A stretch of DNA of 64,000 bases from Acestrorhynchus altus (GCA_034509495.1 CM067524.1:16630498-16694497); one strand, 5' to 3'; numbered from the stretch's first letter, positions 24,967-37,702 are shown. The notes: generated from the letters alone by a model not told the origin. Made by a program: numbers and translations.

Positions 24967-25889
24967 CACCAGATATGAACTTATTGAACCTGGTTCTTGG
25001 TTAATGTCTGCATCTTTTGTAGTGCTTGTCAGCATTCCTGAAACTGGCTATGTACCTTTCTTTTTCTTTTTTTTTGCACAGCATTAATATTCTAGTAGGC
25101 TGCAGACTCCCCAAAAGCCCCCTGTGTTGTCCTGATTCTGGCAGGACTGGGGGTAATCTCTTATTGATGAACTTGGTCAAATGGGATGGGACAAATGTCA
25201 CTCTGTCACTTCCACTTTTCTTCACACTGGGCCTCATTCAGGTTTCTAGTATTTGCCACAAGGGCCCAGAATTCCACTTAATCTAAAATAAACTACACTC
25301 ACAAAGAACAATTTTGCCCCTGCATCTCTGTCACTGGTTAAAACTGTGTTTAAAGTTTAGCTGCCTGCAGCCTCTAGATAAACTCCTATCTGTCTGGTAT
25401 TTCTTTCTTCTATTATTTCTATTCAATAATGTACATGTAAATCCTGTAAAAAGAGGATCCAAAAAAGAGATATAATTTATAATGAGTTTTAAAGTTTTTG
25501 TTCTGTTTCAATCCCTCACTCTGCTCCGCCACCTGCCCTCAGCTGCTTTCTCACCCACTAACATTGTCATACATACCATGGAGGGGGCAAGACAATTTTA
25601 ATATATACATATTAAAATTATATACTATATTTAAATATAGATAAACAGACAAAGGACTTCATGGGCAGACACATTTTTCACACTGTATTTTTCAGATTCT
25701 AATATTTTATTGTCTATTGTATATCGCTATTAAGAACAAATAAATCAGGATATGATTGTGTGACAATATGGCTCCACCCAACTCATGATGATATCAGGGT
25801 TGGATTCTAACTGAGCATGGCCTCCTGTGAACCACTCTGCTCTATAAGTTCATAGTATACAGTTCCCTGCAGTTCTTTCAGAACTTGGT

Positions 25890-26204
25890 TTCGAAGGACT
25901 TGCCTTGACTTCTAGAAACAATTCTTGCCTGGAAGCAAAAGGAAACACACCAGCAGTCCATGTATGTCAACTTTGTCTGTTGACCATAATTTTGGCAAGA
26001 ATTTCCTGTAAACTGTGATTTTTGATTTTGCCACTGTTGGCAGACTAGTATGACCATACTCTTCCATACACCAGAAAATTCAGCTACTTCCTTCATAATA
26101 TGGCCTTTGTTACACCAAAATGCCACATTACCAATCAAAAACATCTGCTTTGTGACCCATTTTTCCACACATAAAATGAGACATTCATTACACTGCACCA
26201 TCAC
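25890..26204 (-). pseudogene. Tc1-like transposase DNA-binding-domain remnant
   Basis: The minus strand encodes a degraded peptide including GHIMKEVAEFSGVWKSMVIL, then VCQQWQNQKSQFTGN, SCQNYGQQTKLTYMD and finally ARIVSRSQGKSFETKF. The pattern is a helix-turn-helix (HxxxEVAxxxGV, then V...QQWQN), a linker with N..QN.G....LT..D, then RIVSRS. This is how the N-terminal DNA-binding half of fish Tc1 transposases reads. Stop codons and lack of the DDE region show a dead fragment. It is unrelated in sequence to the C-terminal remnant at 7375-7545. Assignment is by pattern only. Confidence 0.5.
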
Positions 26205-27420
26205 ACACCCACAGGTATTTATAGCCTAATCATCATCAACCTACTACTGGAATTTATATTTGATTCCCCACTCTGCCAAATGTGTCTTGGGTTCTTGTGT
26301 GGGGGGAACACATTTGAGTGTGTTCTCTTTCTTTCACTACTAGGTGACAAACCAGTCAGTCAGTTTGCTGACTCGGTATTTCATAGTCTTTGGCCTATCA
26401 AAAAAAAAAAAAAAATCAATAAACAACTTGTTTACATAATACTTACCAGCATTTTAATTCAACAATTTGAGAAGTTGTTTTTCACTACTTAAAACCATTG
26501 ATTAACAAAAGTTCACAAAACTGTAACAAAAATGTACAGCAAGTATTACAAAGTAATTTATAACTATAATTGTGTTCTAGTACAGACAAAGCCATACCAT
26601 TGCTTTATACAATAGTTTATACAAGTTTAGACAAGCAGTTTTTCATGATGTAAATTCAATTCTGAAAAGGATAACAGGCTCAAGATCATTTTAAAAGGGC
26701 AACCTTGCAGGCAAAAACCCTCTGTCATTCCAACTAGCACGCTGTCTCCAGGCTTGTCAAGTCGCCATGCTAATTAGCGTCAGACTGGTGTTAGAACTCG
26801 CCTAAATCTTGAGCTCCTTGGAGCAGAGGAAAGGTGTGGAGCTGATCAAAGTCCAACTGGAGGATGTTTTATTAACAGCTGCGCTGCATTATGGATGAGG
26901 CTGAGGGCTGGACTCCTGGATGTCACCAATGTTCTTCTAATCCCAGGAAGGCCCGCTGCATAATTCATTCGCAGTGACACACCGTTCCCTCGAATAAGCT
27001 TGTGAAGAAACATTGGAAAATGCAACACACTGCATTTCTTTTGCAGAAGACAGATAAAGGAATTTTCCAGGTTTGCTTAGACAGTTACTGGCTAAGTGGA
27101 ACTCGAGTATGAAATAATTTGCCACAGTGAACAAAAAGCACCTATACTAAAAAAATCTGCTTTCAAATAAACTGTTCATTTGGGAAATGTTGACAACGTC
27201 CAATGTTGATTAAAATTGTTATGAAAAGTCAGCTCTTTGATGACCTATTAATATTATCCATTAACATCTAAAATCCATTTGAACCTGTTTTTGCTTACAG
27301 GGTCACCAACTATGTCAATACCATGCACGATTTTAAACCAATTGTTCAATAAATGTCAAACAGACAATATGAAAACAAGTGCAATCGAACTAATATCTGA
27401 AGTACTGTCATACCTTTTCT

Positions 27421-27610
27421 GAAATCACTGTATTTTTTAACCATGTTGGTTCGAACCACCGTAGTCCACACTACAATGGTTGCAAACTTATTTGGCCTGA
27501 ATTTAGTCGGAACCCTAACCCAAAATAAATTTATTAATATATTATTTAGGCTATTCATGTCTATATTCATATCTGTTCAAATGAATCCCATGACATGCCA
27601 CCAACAACAA
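27421..27610 (+). repeat. Dispersed repeat pair, copy 1
   Basis: Shares with 33495-33712: TTGGTTC(G/A)AACCAC, ACAATGGTT(G/A)CA, TTTATTAAT, GCTATTCAT(G/A)TCTAT, then CCAACAACAATA. Orientation is the same and the copies are about 6 kb apart, in neighbouring introns. Probably an old DNA transposon; family unknown. Confidence 0.55.
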
Positions 27611-27779
27611 TAGTAATATTAACAGAATCTAAATTGTTAAATGCTATAAGGAACAATGAATAATAATATTTTTATAATATGATAATAATAAGAGATGATC
27701 AGCTTACTCCAGAAACATTCTGGCTCACAAAAAAACACTCATAAAAATTTTAAATGATAATGGCTCTTAATCTCTAACT

Positions 27780-27806
27780 TTTTATTTATTTATTTATTTA
27801 TTTTTA
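27780..27806. repeat. (TTTA)n tract
   Basis: About six TTTA units. Confidence 0.85.
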
Positions 27807-28821
27807 CTGTGGCAGTGGATCTATAGCCACTCAGCAAGCAAACCTTTTCTAATGCAGCTACAGATCCAATGAAAGCTACAAAGCACAAACCACTATTCTG
27901 ACTAACAGATGCACAACTGCCACAATAGATGATAATAAAAACCCGTAGATGAGACAGCATAGCTGGCTATTTAGGCTTTGATTAACCTAGGTATGTTAGC
28001 TAGCACTCAACTACCACAGCACACTGTCTCAAGTTACACACGTGTGGGAGGTAAGGCGAGTGAATGGTTTTAGGAATAAATTCACAGCTAAAAAACAGGC
28101 TGAGGAGCGAAATGTAGGAAAGTTTTCCAACATATTGGAGAAAGGTTTTCTTTTCTTTCGAAACCATCTAGAGATACAACAGCTGCAATATATGGCAAAC
28201 ATTATGGTCTCCAAAAAAGCTTTCAAAGGTCAACTGTTGTGTGCACAGCATGTAATTCTATCATTTCTTCAGCATTTTACAGGTTGTGAGCTGGTGAACC
28301 CAATTCCTCAGTGGTCTGCATTTTGAATGAAAGTGTTAGTTGTGGTTTAGCCCGAGAGAGAATGAGGGTCTGGGCTAACATTCACGCCTCACTAAGCTTC
28401 TGCAGGCCTTGTGGTGTGCATGACACGCACTATGGCAAAATCAGTGCCATTTTAGAGACTCAAAGTGACAGACCATGAGACAACCTACTAAATGGCAATT
28501 ACAGCCTGTTTAAGGTATTACATATAAATGTCACTAATTGAAATGGTCACAAACACAGTGCTGAACCTGATTGTGTCTCATATTTGTTTTGGCCTATAAG
28601 AAAGGCACTCCCAGTTCTTGTAGTATACTTTTTATTGTAAGTATGTGTGCAATAATCAAATACTATGGACAGCTGCAGAATATTTATCTACATGATGTAT
28701 TCATTTTTGTTACAAGGTCTCATTACTAATCTGTGTTCAAAAATTAAATGAACATTTACACTCCAATAATTTATCCTATATTTAATCTTTACATGTTTTA
28801 TTTTAATTTGTTTGCTTATTT

Positions 28822-29037
28822 AATTTACAACTTGCGATTCTTCTTCTTCTATCGGCTGCTCCCTTAAGGGGTCGCCACAGCGGCTCATCATATTTATGAT
28901 CCGCATTATAGTTTTGGCACAAGTTTTACACTGGTTGCCCTTCCTGACGCAACCCTCACCATTTATCCAGGTTTGGGACTGGCACCAGAAGAGCACAAAC
29001 TACACCCCTAATGGCTAGCAATTTACAACTTGCGATT
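28822..29037 (-). mobile_element. SINE-like retroinsertion with perfect 18-bp target-site duplication
   Basis: Bases 28822-28839 and 29020-29037 are identical (AATTTACAACTTGCGATT) and flank a 180-bp insert. The insert begins CTTCTTCTTCT on the plus strand, a GAA-type 3' tail if read on the minus strand. It contains GGCTGCTCCCTTAAGGGGTC, GCCACAGCGGCTCATCA, CTTCCTGACGCAACCCTCAC and TTTATCCAGGTTTGGGACTGG, a block common in fish genomes as I remember it. The long direct repeat plus the simple-sequence tail indicate target-primed reverse transcription by a LINE partner. The flawless duplication suggests a fairly recent event. Confidence 0.8.
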
Positions 29038-30963
29038 ATCCTCTTTAAAAAAGTGTCAGTTCAAACTGTATGTTGAGCAAGCCCGTAGAAGACACACTTT
29101 TGGTTCCATAAATAACCAGGTCTGTTATAAATATGTGTGAGTTGGTCGAAGACTTGTAATAGTTTCACAAATCATTCATCCTATACAAAGACAAATTAAA
29201 GCACATTTTCTCCACCACCTCCCCTCCCTTTTTTTGTATGGAGAAAATCAGTGGTCTAACAACTGACTGCTTTTCCAATCTCCTTTTTAAAGACTTTCAG
29301 AGGATTGTCATTCTCAGAATTCTTAAATAATAGGCTGCCATTACTTAAATAACAATCTCTGCAAAACATTAGCTGGAGGAGTGAAATGGAACAAAAATAG
29401 AGACAAAAAAAACTGCTTTTCCATATCTGCTCCTTTTTTAAATACTGCCTGTTGAATGAAAGCTTTTTCAAATGATCTGTGAATGGACAAAGCCCATTGA
29501 AAACCACCATACATCCCTACTGTTCATCAGTGTACTGCAGACAATAATCATATGTAACTTAAATTCGCAAGAACACAACGCTTCATTTTCCAGAACATCT
29601 AATAACCAGAGGATATTTTTCCCTCCAATGATGATTACAAATTTGAAATGCAGCACTTCAGCACTTCACTGGCAGAAGAAACAGAAAGGATCTTGGCCTC
29701 TTTGGTAGTGCTCTCCGTCACACAAAGATCTATTCAATCATCTGATGCATAAGCAAAATGACTCAGTGCTGCTTAATATAGAGAGCTCAAACAGTCTTAA
29801 AATGTAAAAAAGCAATACCATGGAGAAAATCTATGTTGGTGTCCTAAGGAATGAATGGTTTAATGAATGGTTCTTTAAAGAATAATGATGTGAAGAAGAG
29901 TGAAGAATGTTTTGTAGCATAAAAATTCTCCACTTTCTTGTAAAGATTCGATTAAAATTCATGTAAGACCATGAAAGAACATTTGATTTCTTGGACCCAC
30001 ACTCTATCATTTTGAGTCTTAATAAGAGCATTAATAAGTAAGGCCATTGGTTTAATAATGACTTGGCCACATTTCTCTCATAGGCTTTCTTTTCTCTTTC
30101 TCTGTATTTGAGTGGGCTGGCACTTAGCAGGGTGATTGATTGCCGAGTATGGACATAATACCACTAGAAAGCCACCTTCACCACGTGGCTTCACTTAACC
30201 TTCAACTCAAAAGGTTATGGCGAGTGTCTGTAAATGCAGAATAAATTAGCTTAGTGAATTCTTTTTACAGTTCTGAAGACATGCACCATTATACCCACTC
30301 AATCGCACACAAACTCCATAAATTACTCTGGTTGAACTCACACAGCCCATTTTGACCCGGGTAATGCACCACTGCCTTATGACTTGTCAGAGCCTCTAAT
30401 GGTTAAATATGGGTTTGTCTTTGTTAGCACAGTTGCCAGAGGTTTTCCATCTGTGTGAGGTTGAAGGCTCATGTGATCAGTCGGCACATAATGAAGTGAG
30501 ACTCTCTTTTTTTAGTGGAGGAACTGGCAATCTCTCAGAATTTGGTAGTTTTTGGTGTAGGAAACTCAGGACATTTTTAGATGAGAAAACAGTTCTTCCA
30601 TTAGGATTTCCACGGATGAAAATATTATTTTAATCATATAGTCAGATTACATTGGTATCTTACAGGTTTTTTAATAGTAACCAAATAAGCCTTGCTATTA
30701 GGTCAGATTTACCAGATTTGCCACTGGATTTGTGTAAAAATGGCTAAATCTACTGTATATAGTTGGCACTGAAAGCTGTGATCATTTGGTAATACCATTA
30801 GAACACTAGAACACTCAAAATAAAGAACAGAATAGGTCTAAAATGGAACTTTATTCTTTCAAATTGCTGTTCTGCCAGTGACAGCTCTGCCTACTGCACT
30901 GCAGTTTTACCTGTAATGATGTACAGTCATGCAAACCATTCAGCTTGTTGCCATGGTACTTAC

Positions 30964-30971
30964 AGGGGGTC
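30964..30971 (-). CDS. col25a1: col25a1 8-nt microexon
   Basis: An 8-base exon (GACCCCCT) with near-ideal splice sites. A long polypyrimidine tract ends CTCTCTCCACAG, and the donor is GTAAGTACC. The G carried over from the 45-nt exon plus these 8 bases gives GGA CCC CCT, Gly-Pro-Pro, ending in phase 0. That fits the phase-0 Gly start of the exon at 15615-15641. Without it the reading frame would shift and the Gly-X-Y pattern would be lost, which argues that it is real. As I recall it, the human protein has two extra triplets (GQP, GPQ) at this place. Either the fish exon is shorter or another tiny exon is hidden in the 15.3-kb intron downstream; I scanned that intron by eye and saw no candidate. 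Confidence 0.75.
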
Positions 30972-31894
30972 CTGTGGAGAGAGACAGAAAGAGAGAAGAA
31001 AAAAGTCAGAATCTAGGCAAATGTGGTACAGATGAGAGACTGGTTACTCATTCGTCAGGTACTAGACACCCACCAGCTTTGATGTGATGACCTCTAATAA
31101 TGTCTCAAATCCAGACTGGTCTAAAATAACTATTTCAGTGATATAGAGCTAACTTCCTGGGTGAAAAAAAAAACACAGACAAAATATCTATCCTTCCGGC
31201 TACTCAGATTTCAATGGCACAGCTAAAGCCATGTCTCGTTTCCGCATGCATGCAGATACGAGCCTTTTATTAATACTTGTGGCATTTAAGACTGGCATCG
31301 TGACAAAATGCCGTTCCTGGATCTCCTTTCTAAAATGTTGGCCAACAATGTCAGGGTGGGCCATCACATAGCTTTTACGAAGTCATATAGCATTTCACAG
31401 GAGCTGTGGGCTTGTTACATGCGTGAACATCAAGTTTATGTGAGGGGGTAACCGTGCACTCCACCCAATTACCCCCTTGCTTAATGAGTCCATGAAGCAC
31501 AACAATTGAGATTTTATCAAAGAGCCTCGCAAGTCATTTTGATTCCATGAATCTTGTTAGGAAACCACATCTGTTTAACCCCTCCCCCTTAAAACCACCC
31601 CCGAAAATGGGAAGGCAGGGATTTTTAATTTTTTTTTATTTTTTAATGAATGCCAGCTTTTTTTTCCCCTAAATGCTTCCTCATTTTGGAGGTGAAGTGC
31701 AAATCATTTCTGCAGCTGTGCTCTTCTGGTTTGTAATGTACAGCTATTAATTTAACAAGCAAATCTCATCATATGTAATTATGTTTGTCATCCAAAATAG
31801 GAAGCCGAGAAGACAGATGCGTGTGGAAAAACACTAGATGGACAATGACCTACATATTTACAAGTGCTGTCCGAAAACAATTTGGAGTTGATCC

Positions 31895-32012
31895 AGGTGT
31901 CTTCAATTCAGTTTAATTCAAATGCATTTACAAGACACACTAGACTTTTCACAACAGCTTTACAGAGATCTGGGTCCGAAACTCTTTTGAGCAATCCAAC
32001 GGCAACAAAATC
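31895..32012 (+). repeat. Fish dispersed repeat (TTTTCACAACAGCTTTACAG type), copy 2
   Basis: GACTTTTCACAACAGC, TTTACAGAGATCTGGGTC, GAGCAATCCAACGG parallel the copy at 7893-8050. Confidence 0.55.
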
Positions 32013-33494
32013 CTTTATTTCTTTTCTTTCTTGCATTTTATAACACTGTCACAGAGGTCATGTAAACAGGCATCATCCACAACATGCAGCTGTGAAGAGC
32101 AGTCTCATAGCTTTAGAGCTATTTTAAGAGAAAAATAAAAAATTGAAATATTTGAACTGACTTTTATGAAAACACACGCATGTAAAAAGTGAGCCAAAAC
32201 CATGTAGACAATTCCTTTTGCTTTGCTTTTCTCTCTTGAGTCACAATTGTTTAAAAACAGTACTTTGATGGAAACCTGCTTTACCAGCACTAGTGCAACA
32301 CACTACTTCTGGGTTAAACCCGATATTTAAATCTAAGAAGGAAGGAGCCACAGTCATACAGATATAGATATTTAATCTTTTACTGTTACAGATGTGTAGT
32401 TAATCCTATATGTTTTTGCATTAGAACAACAATGATGCATTAACAAGTCAACATCCATCAATGATGATTATGAAATAAGTTAAGCATATACAACAGTATA
32501 GTTCCAACAGTTAGTTCCAGCCCTGCAAGCTGATTGGTTGAGAAGTGTTCTAATTGTGCTGCTATTTTGCCTCAACAGCAACACTGCATCACAGTTCCTA
32601 GTAACATAGTAAGCTAAATGCCCTGAGCTGTAGAGTAAAAAATGAAACTAATGTGGCGTACCCATGTAGCCAATGGTTTATTATTGTCGGCCCGCCCTGA
32701 TTGTGGGACAGCTGTAGCCCCTGGGTTGGAACTTCCAAACCCCTTTTAATAATCAGCCCTCGGCATATGGACACAGTCTCGATTAGACTGGGGAAACAGG
32801 GATCTGATCAGGGTTTGTTGTATCTTAGAAAAATGTTCCCTTTTGTTTTTGGTTCGGGGATTATATGTGTGTTACTATGTGTAAATAAACACACGTTTGG
32901 CAGCATTGAGCCATTGTCTGTGTGTCTCTGAGACTTGTGTGGTTGGCCAGTCATATACCCAGGGCTAAAATCACAACAAGAATACACAATAATAAAAGAC
33001 AAATGGACAAGCCTTCGGCTTGTGTATGCTTCATCACACCTGTGCTGTATTTCACAGTAACTCCCTCTCATGTTCTATTGCTTTATTAAAGCACTCTACA
33101 ACACTGCATAATGTTCAAATACCTTGAAGGAAACAGTGCACCCATGGCTGGATAACCATGTGATGAAAAAGAAAGCAGAACTCATTGGACCAGGTGACTC
33201 TTTCATTGCACCAATATCCAAATTAATTGTTAATGATTTTGTTGTAGGGTTTTTTATTGATGGACACCCTACAGCAAGGTGTAATGCACAGGATACCTAA
33301 CTTAAAATGTTTGTACCTGTCGGTAGTCACTATCCACTGCTGAACAAGGGAACATCACAAGCCTTGCTATTTTTGAGACAGTCTCTCATAGTTGTCTGAT
33401 CCTAACAATGTAATCCTTGTCAAAGGAGAGAAACCTTGAACTAATATGGTACAATGCATTATGAACATAAAATCTTAAGGTCCTGTGATTTTGT

Positions 33495-33703
33495 TGGAAC
33501 TATGATAGCTTGAACTAAATTGGTTCAAACCACTGAAGTCAGAACGACAATGGTTACACGTGTGTTTGATCTGACTTCTACAGAGGGAAACTTACAAACG
33601 TTGCAATATTTTGCCAATATAAGAGTTGTGACCAAAAACACTTTATTAATGTATCAGTTAAGCTATTCATATCTATCATATGGTAATGATATACCACTAC
33701 CAC

Positions 33704-33712
<9 letters not shown>
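33495..33712 (+). repeat. Dispersed repeat pair, copy 2
   Basis: Partner of 27421-27610. It runs directly into a (TA)n tract at 33712-33734. The following 33784-33818 has three tandem ATCTAAAAAAC units. Confidence 0.55.

Positions 33713-33734
<22 letters not shown>
33712..33734. repeat. (TA)n microsatellite
   Basis: About 23 bp of TA. Confidence 0.9.
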
Positions 33735-36700
33735 ATGATAATAGTAAGTAATGCTGTTAGCTAACAATTACAACTAATATACAGACTAAAAAACATCTAA
33801 AAAACATCTAAAAAACATTAGTATTATTAATACCAGGCTACATGTCCGAATAGGACAGGGCACACAGACATAACCCAAGAGTTGCACTACTTAGTAATGG
33901 TGGTTTCGAATGTTCAGAGGAATTATAGTTTTGGGAAACTCCTGTCGCTTAACAATGATTTGTACTATGCAATTTACCAAACTAGTTACTGCTATAATTC
34001 CAACTGTGGTTTGGGGAAGTTGTTAATGAAGAGAATGTAGTTAGCAACTTTCCTTTTGTGAAGCAACCGCCTGGTCTGTTTCATTCAACACATCAACTAT
34101 GAACATGTCATTTGCCTCATCTCTGAGATGTCATGATATGTTGGCTCATCTTTGTACATTTAAGCAGAAAAAGGTGAAAGATGATGGTACAGACTCACTT
34201 GCATGAAGTGAATGTTCTAGTTGTCCTTATTGAGTGCCACTGTTTTGTTAAGCAATTTAGTTCACATGGAAAAGAAGTTGCAGGGAAGAAACACTGTTTG
34301 ATAGATTTTTTCCTGTGGTTATCTGGCCATCAAAGTGGCTCCTGGACTGCACAGAGGGGGTGTGTACCAGAGGAGGTGAATGCATCCAAGCACTGACCAC
34401 CTGTTATGCATGGGCACAGACAACCACCGTGGCCTCACTCAACGGCACTCAACCGCCAATCCCACCCATGTCTGCGCCGGCCAGTCAAACCAAACAAGTG
34501 TCTCTTGCCTTCTCAAACTCCATTCACTGGACCCAATAAAATGTCACTTTAAGCTTCAGTTCCTGAGTAAACACCTTGGTGTTTTTTTCCAGTTTGTTTT
34601 CTCCTTTCAATTAGCTAGTGAACTCTGGGCAAAAAGCAACCAGATGAAAGAAAGTTCCGTTCACCCAGACAGGGACCCTGCTCTTGCATCAAGTTTGGTG
34701 TTTCTCACCCTGGAAACCCACTGGCCAGGCAAACATGACTGTAGTGTCACCAAGATCCGGCCAGGATTCGTTCTCCTTCAACACTGTGGCTAAATGATCT
34801 TCCCTCTAAATAGTTTAAGACTTTCTACTTTGCTTTTGCCATTGCTTTTGATGCATGATGGAAGTCCCAATCAAGTATTTTGCACCCCCTCCCCCACTCT
34901 TATTTCAGTAGATACGATATCAAAGATCCAATCCGATCTTTGTATAAATAATACAGCCACACACAGATGATATGTGTTGCTAATTAATACTGGATAATTA
35001 ATAATTAATTAAACTAATTTACAAAAGAGACATTGCATAGTTACAGATACGTTAGATATGATTTTTATGTTCCACAGTAAAACAGCTCCACACTGAGTCT
35101 AAACTGTCTTTCCTCCTGTCTGCCGTGGCTGGGAATGATTTCTGTTAAAACAAAGACTGGAACTGGATCAGAATTTAAATAGCCAATGCCCAATGCATTA
35201 AAATATGCCTGTAATGATCTACATCCCTAGAAGAAATACAACATTTGTTCGCAAAATATTCAAGCATAGAGCAGTTAGCCAGATTCTTGTGATCAATAAA
35301 TTAATGTCTGCCATGGAGCAATTTTAAACATGTTCATCTTGAGTGATTACATTATTAAAAATAAAGGTATATAAAGTATGTTCTAACTATCTGTAATGAA
35401 TTATTTTAGATTAGAATCTGACTGTGAAACCTACTATGGTTCTATGTCATCTGCTGAATGATGTGGGGAATAAGCAGACTATAGAGACCAGGTCATCAAT
35501 CCTGTTGTTGTCTCTTTGCCTTGTTTTAGGGTTTTTGAGGAATGTTATTTTTGCTCATGTTTTAACAAAATGGCAACATTTCAAGCCATAGACCATGAAG
35601 CTGAACGTCCACCTAAAATAGTACTGGGCTATCATTCTGGCACCTGTATGACATAACAGTACATAAAGAAGCTGGCAAACAAGAAACCAGCTTCAGTCTC
35701 ATGGGACCAGCCATGTTTGCTTACTGCATCATAAATGACTGCACTCTGAATTTGATAGTAGAAATGTTACAATGGAACTGCGTGATAAGATGCTAAGTGT
35801 TCTAAACTGAAAACTGAAATACCACTGTTGGGAATATACTATCCAGGGACCAGATAAAGCATGTCCTACTGGCCCCAGCAGTACTTAAAAATGCTCTTCA
35901 AAAAGTAGCATGCTCTCTTTAAAGACCCAGGCTTTGAAAGGTTTGAAAAGCAATGGTTGTCAAATTGGTCCTTAGAGATCCTCATGAGGTCTAGACTAAA
36001 CTGGCAATACATCGAGGCTGCCACATAATCTCTGAAGACCACTTCTTTAGGGAAGCAAAAGTGGTTCTTCTATGACATCAGTCCAGTAAACCCTAGATGG
36101 GACCCTTTTTAAGAGTCTATGGTCGAAAGGAAATTTTACTTTTATATCATACATTTATGAGGGGAAACATGGGTCATATACCCATTTTACTTCAAACGCT
36201 CTATTAGTGTGATGTGTAAAGGTGAGAGGAAAGGAACAGGCTCAAAAATTCATTATTTGAGAATCAACTCCCATTTGTTTTGGCTTGTCTGCGGACCACA
36301 TTCTAAGTGGAGGGGTGCATATGTGTGGTCGTGGAGAAGAAGTGAAAGCTGTGTATTTGGCCTGGCTGTTGGTACTGTCAGTGGTGCGGCCCAAGTGTGA
36401 ATGCTTTGGTATGCCTGACCTGGCTTGCAACATGTGGCTAGAGCAACACAAGGACAAGACTCTTATATTAGTACAATAGAAGGGATTGTGGGCATGTTTG
36501 TCTGTATTGTTACCACGATAGCCTGTGCAATGATCATTGCTGTACTTGCAGCTATTGGCTAGTTTTCTACGTTCATGTTATTTCGGTTTTTAGTTGCATG
36601 AAATGACATTGGGATACCCCTCAAAACTGAAAAGCAGATAAGTATCTAATTTTTTAGCATTATGCAAAATATCAACAGATGTATCACTGGGATCTTTAAG

Positions 36701-37657
36701 CTCACCACAGCTCAAGAGTTCGCTCTCTCTGTTTGAAGTAACACTCCTGGAAATGCATGGCAAATTGTAGCCTGAAATCCACACTGCCTTCGTCTGCATC
36801 TGTTTAGCTCTTTCGCTAAGGGAAATGACCTCCAGGCCATTTACAAGATTTGAAATTAATTTAGCAAAATTAGGAACACAGGACTGAGAAACATCAGAAG
36901 CCAATGCTGAAAAGTGACTTCCATCCTGAATGTGTTTAATTCATGACTTGAAAGCCATCGTTGGAATTCACAATAATGGAGTCCAATGTACTGCGTTTTC
37001 TATCAGGGTCTGCCTTCATTTCCTTTTCTCCAACCTAATGGCTACCTCAAAGCTCAAGCTCACCATCAAAAACAAGCTTTTATATGCATTCATTCAAATT
37101 TATGTGCACTCATTCAATTGCTTTTTATGAAGTGCCTACCTTAGCTCCAACAGTTTGGGCTGGGTTCAACCCCTTCACATCTCAGCACTTGGGATTGTTA
37201 ACCTTCAGTATTTTTTATTTATACACATTTTGGGTCAGGCTTACATTTTTCTTGCATTATAGTTTGATCCAGCATCCATTTTCATATGGTCTGCGGATGG
37301 GACACCATCGACACGTGTCCTCCAGCAAGAAGCAGGGCCAATATGTGCAGGCCTTGTAGGTATAAATGTCTTACTGGAGGTCCAGTAAAAACGGAACTTG
37401 TGGTAATGGCCAGTGTAATCGGCCCAAACCCCTTTTGGAATGTCATTTAGCAGACACAGAATTTAATGCTCCCATGCAATTGTAGGTCGAGTCTCCATCA
37501 TTTCCCCTTGGAAAATGTGGAAAAGCAGTAGTCATTACCCCTCTATTAAGAAGTTCCATGAATAGGTTTAATGACTTGACACTTCTCTTGAAACTCCATG
37601 GAGTGAGATGGAATAGATGTGATACTAAATGGTCACGAATGTGATTAGCTTACTCAC

Positions 37658-37702
37658 CGGGGTCTCCATTGCGCCCTCTTCTTCCTCGCTTCCCTGGTGG
37701 GC
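37658..37702 (-). CDS. col25a1: col25a1 exon, first Gly-X-Y exon in window (45 nt)
   Basis: Internal coding exon of a transmembrane collagen, read on the minus strand. The acceptor is a pyrimidine-rich tract ending TTTGCATTTTAG and the donor is GTGAG. The exon enters in phase 1: a G from the upstream exon completes the first glycine codon. It leaves in phase 1 with a single G that the next exon completes. Translation with the split glycine is GPPGKRGRRGRNGDP plus the first base of another Gly codon: a basic start to a triple helix. From memory, human type XXV collagen begins its first collagenous domain with a very similar basic GPPGKRG run, just after an ectodomain shedding site. The protein is a type II membrane collagen of neurons whose ectodomain is released and which is needed for motor innervation. 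Family assignment comes mainly from the NC2 exon downstream at 1662-1733. Confidence 0.85.

Larger units (their letters stand above)
30972..37657 (-). other. col25a1 intron between the 45-nt exon and the microexon (6,686 bp)
   Basis: Repeat-poor. 31200-31810 is unique, with TAATTA-type motifs and A/T homopolymers, and could be a conserved regulatory block. 31895-32012 is a repeat fragment. 32640-32960 and 34300-34790 are GC-richer unique sequence with no recognisable protein. 33495-33734 is a dispersed repeat ending in (TA)n. 34890-34970 resembles the piece at 21350-21440 (both have CCAATC(C)(G)(A)TCTTTGT and AATAATACAGCC). Confidence 0.8.

Noticed and set aside
34380..34793. 137-codon plus-strand open frame in a GC-richer stretch
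   Set aside because: No family resemblance, overlapping alternative frames of similar length, antisense within an intron. More likely unique intronic or regulatory sequence.
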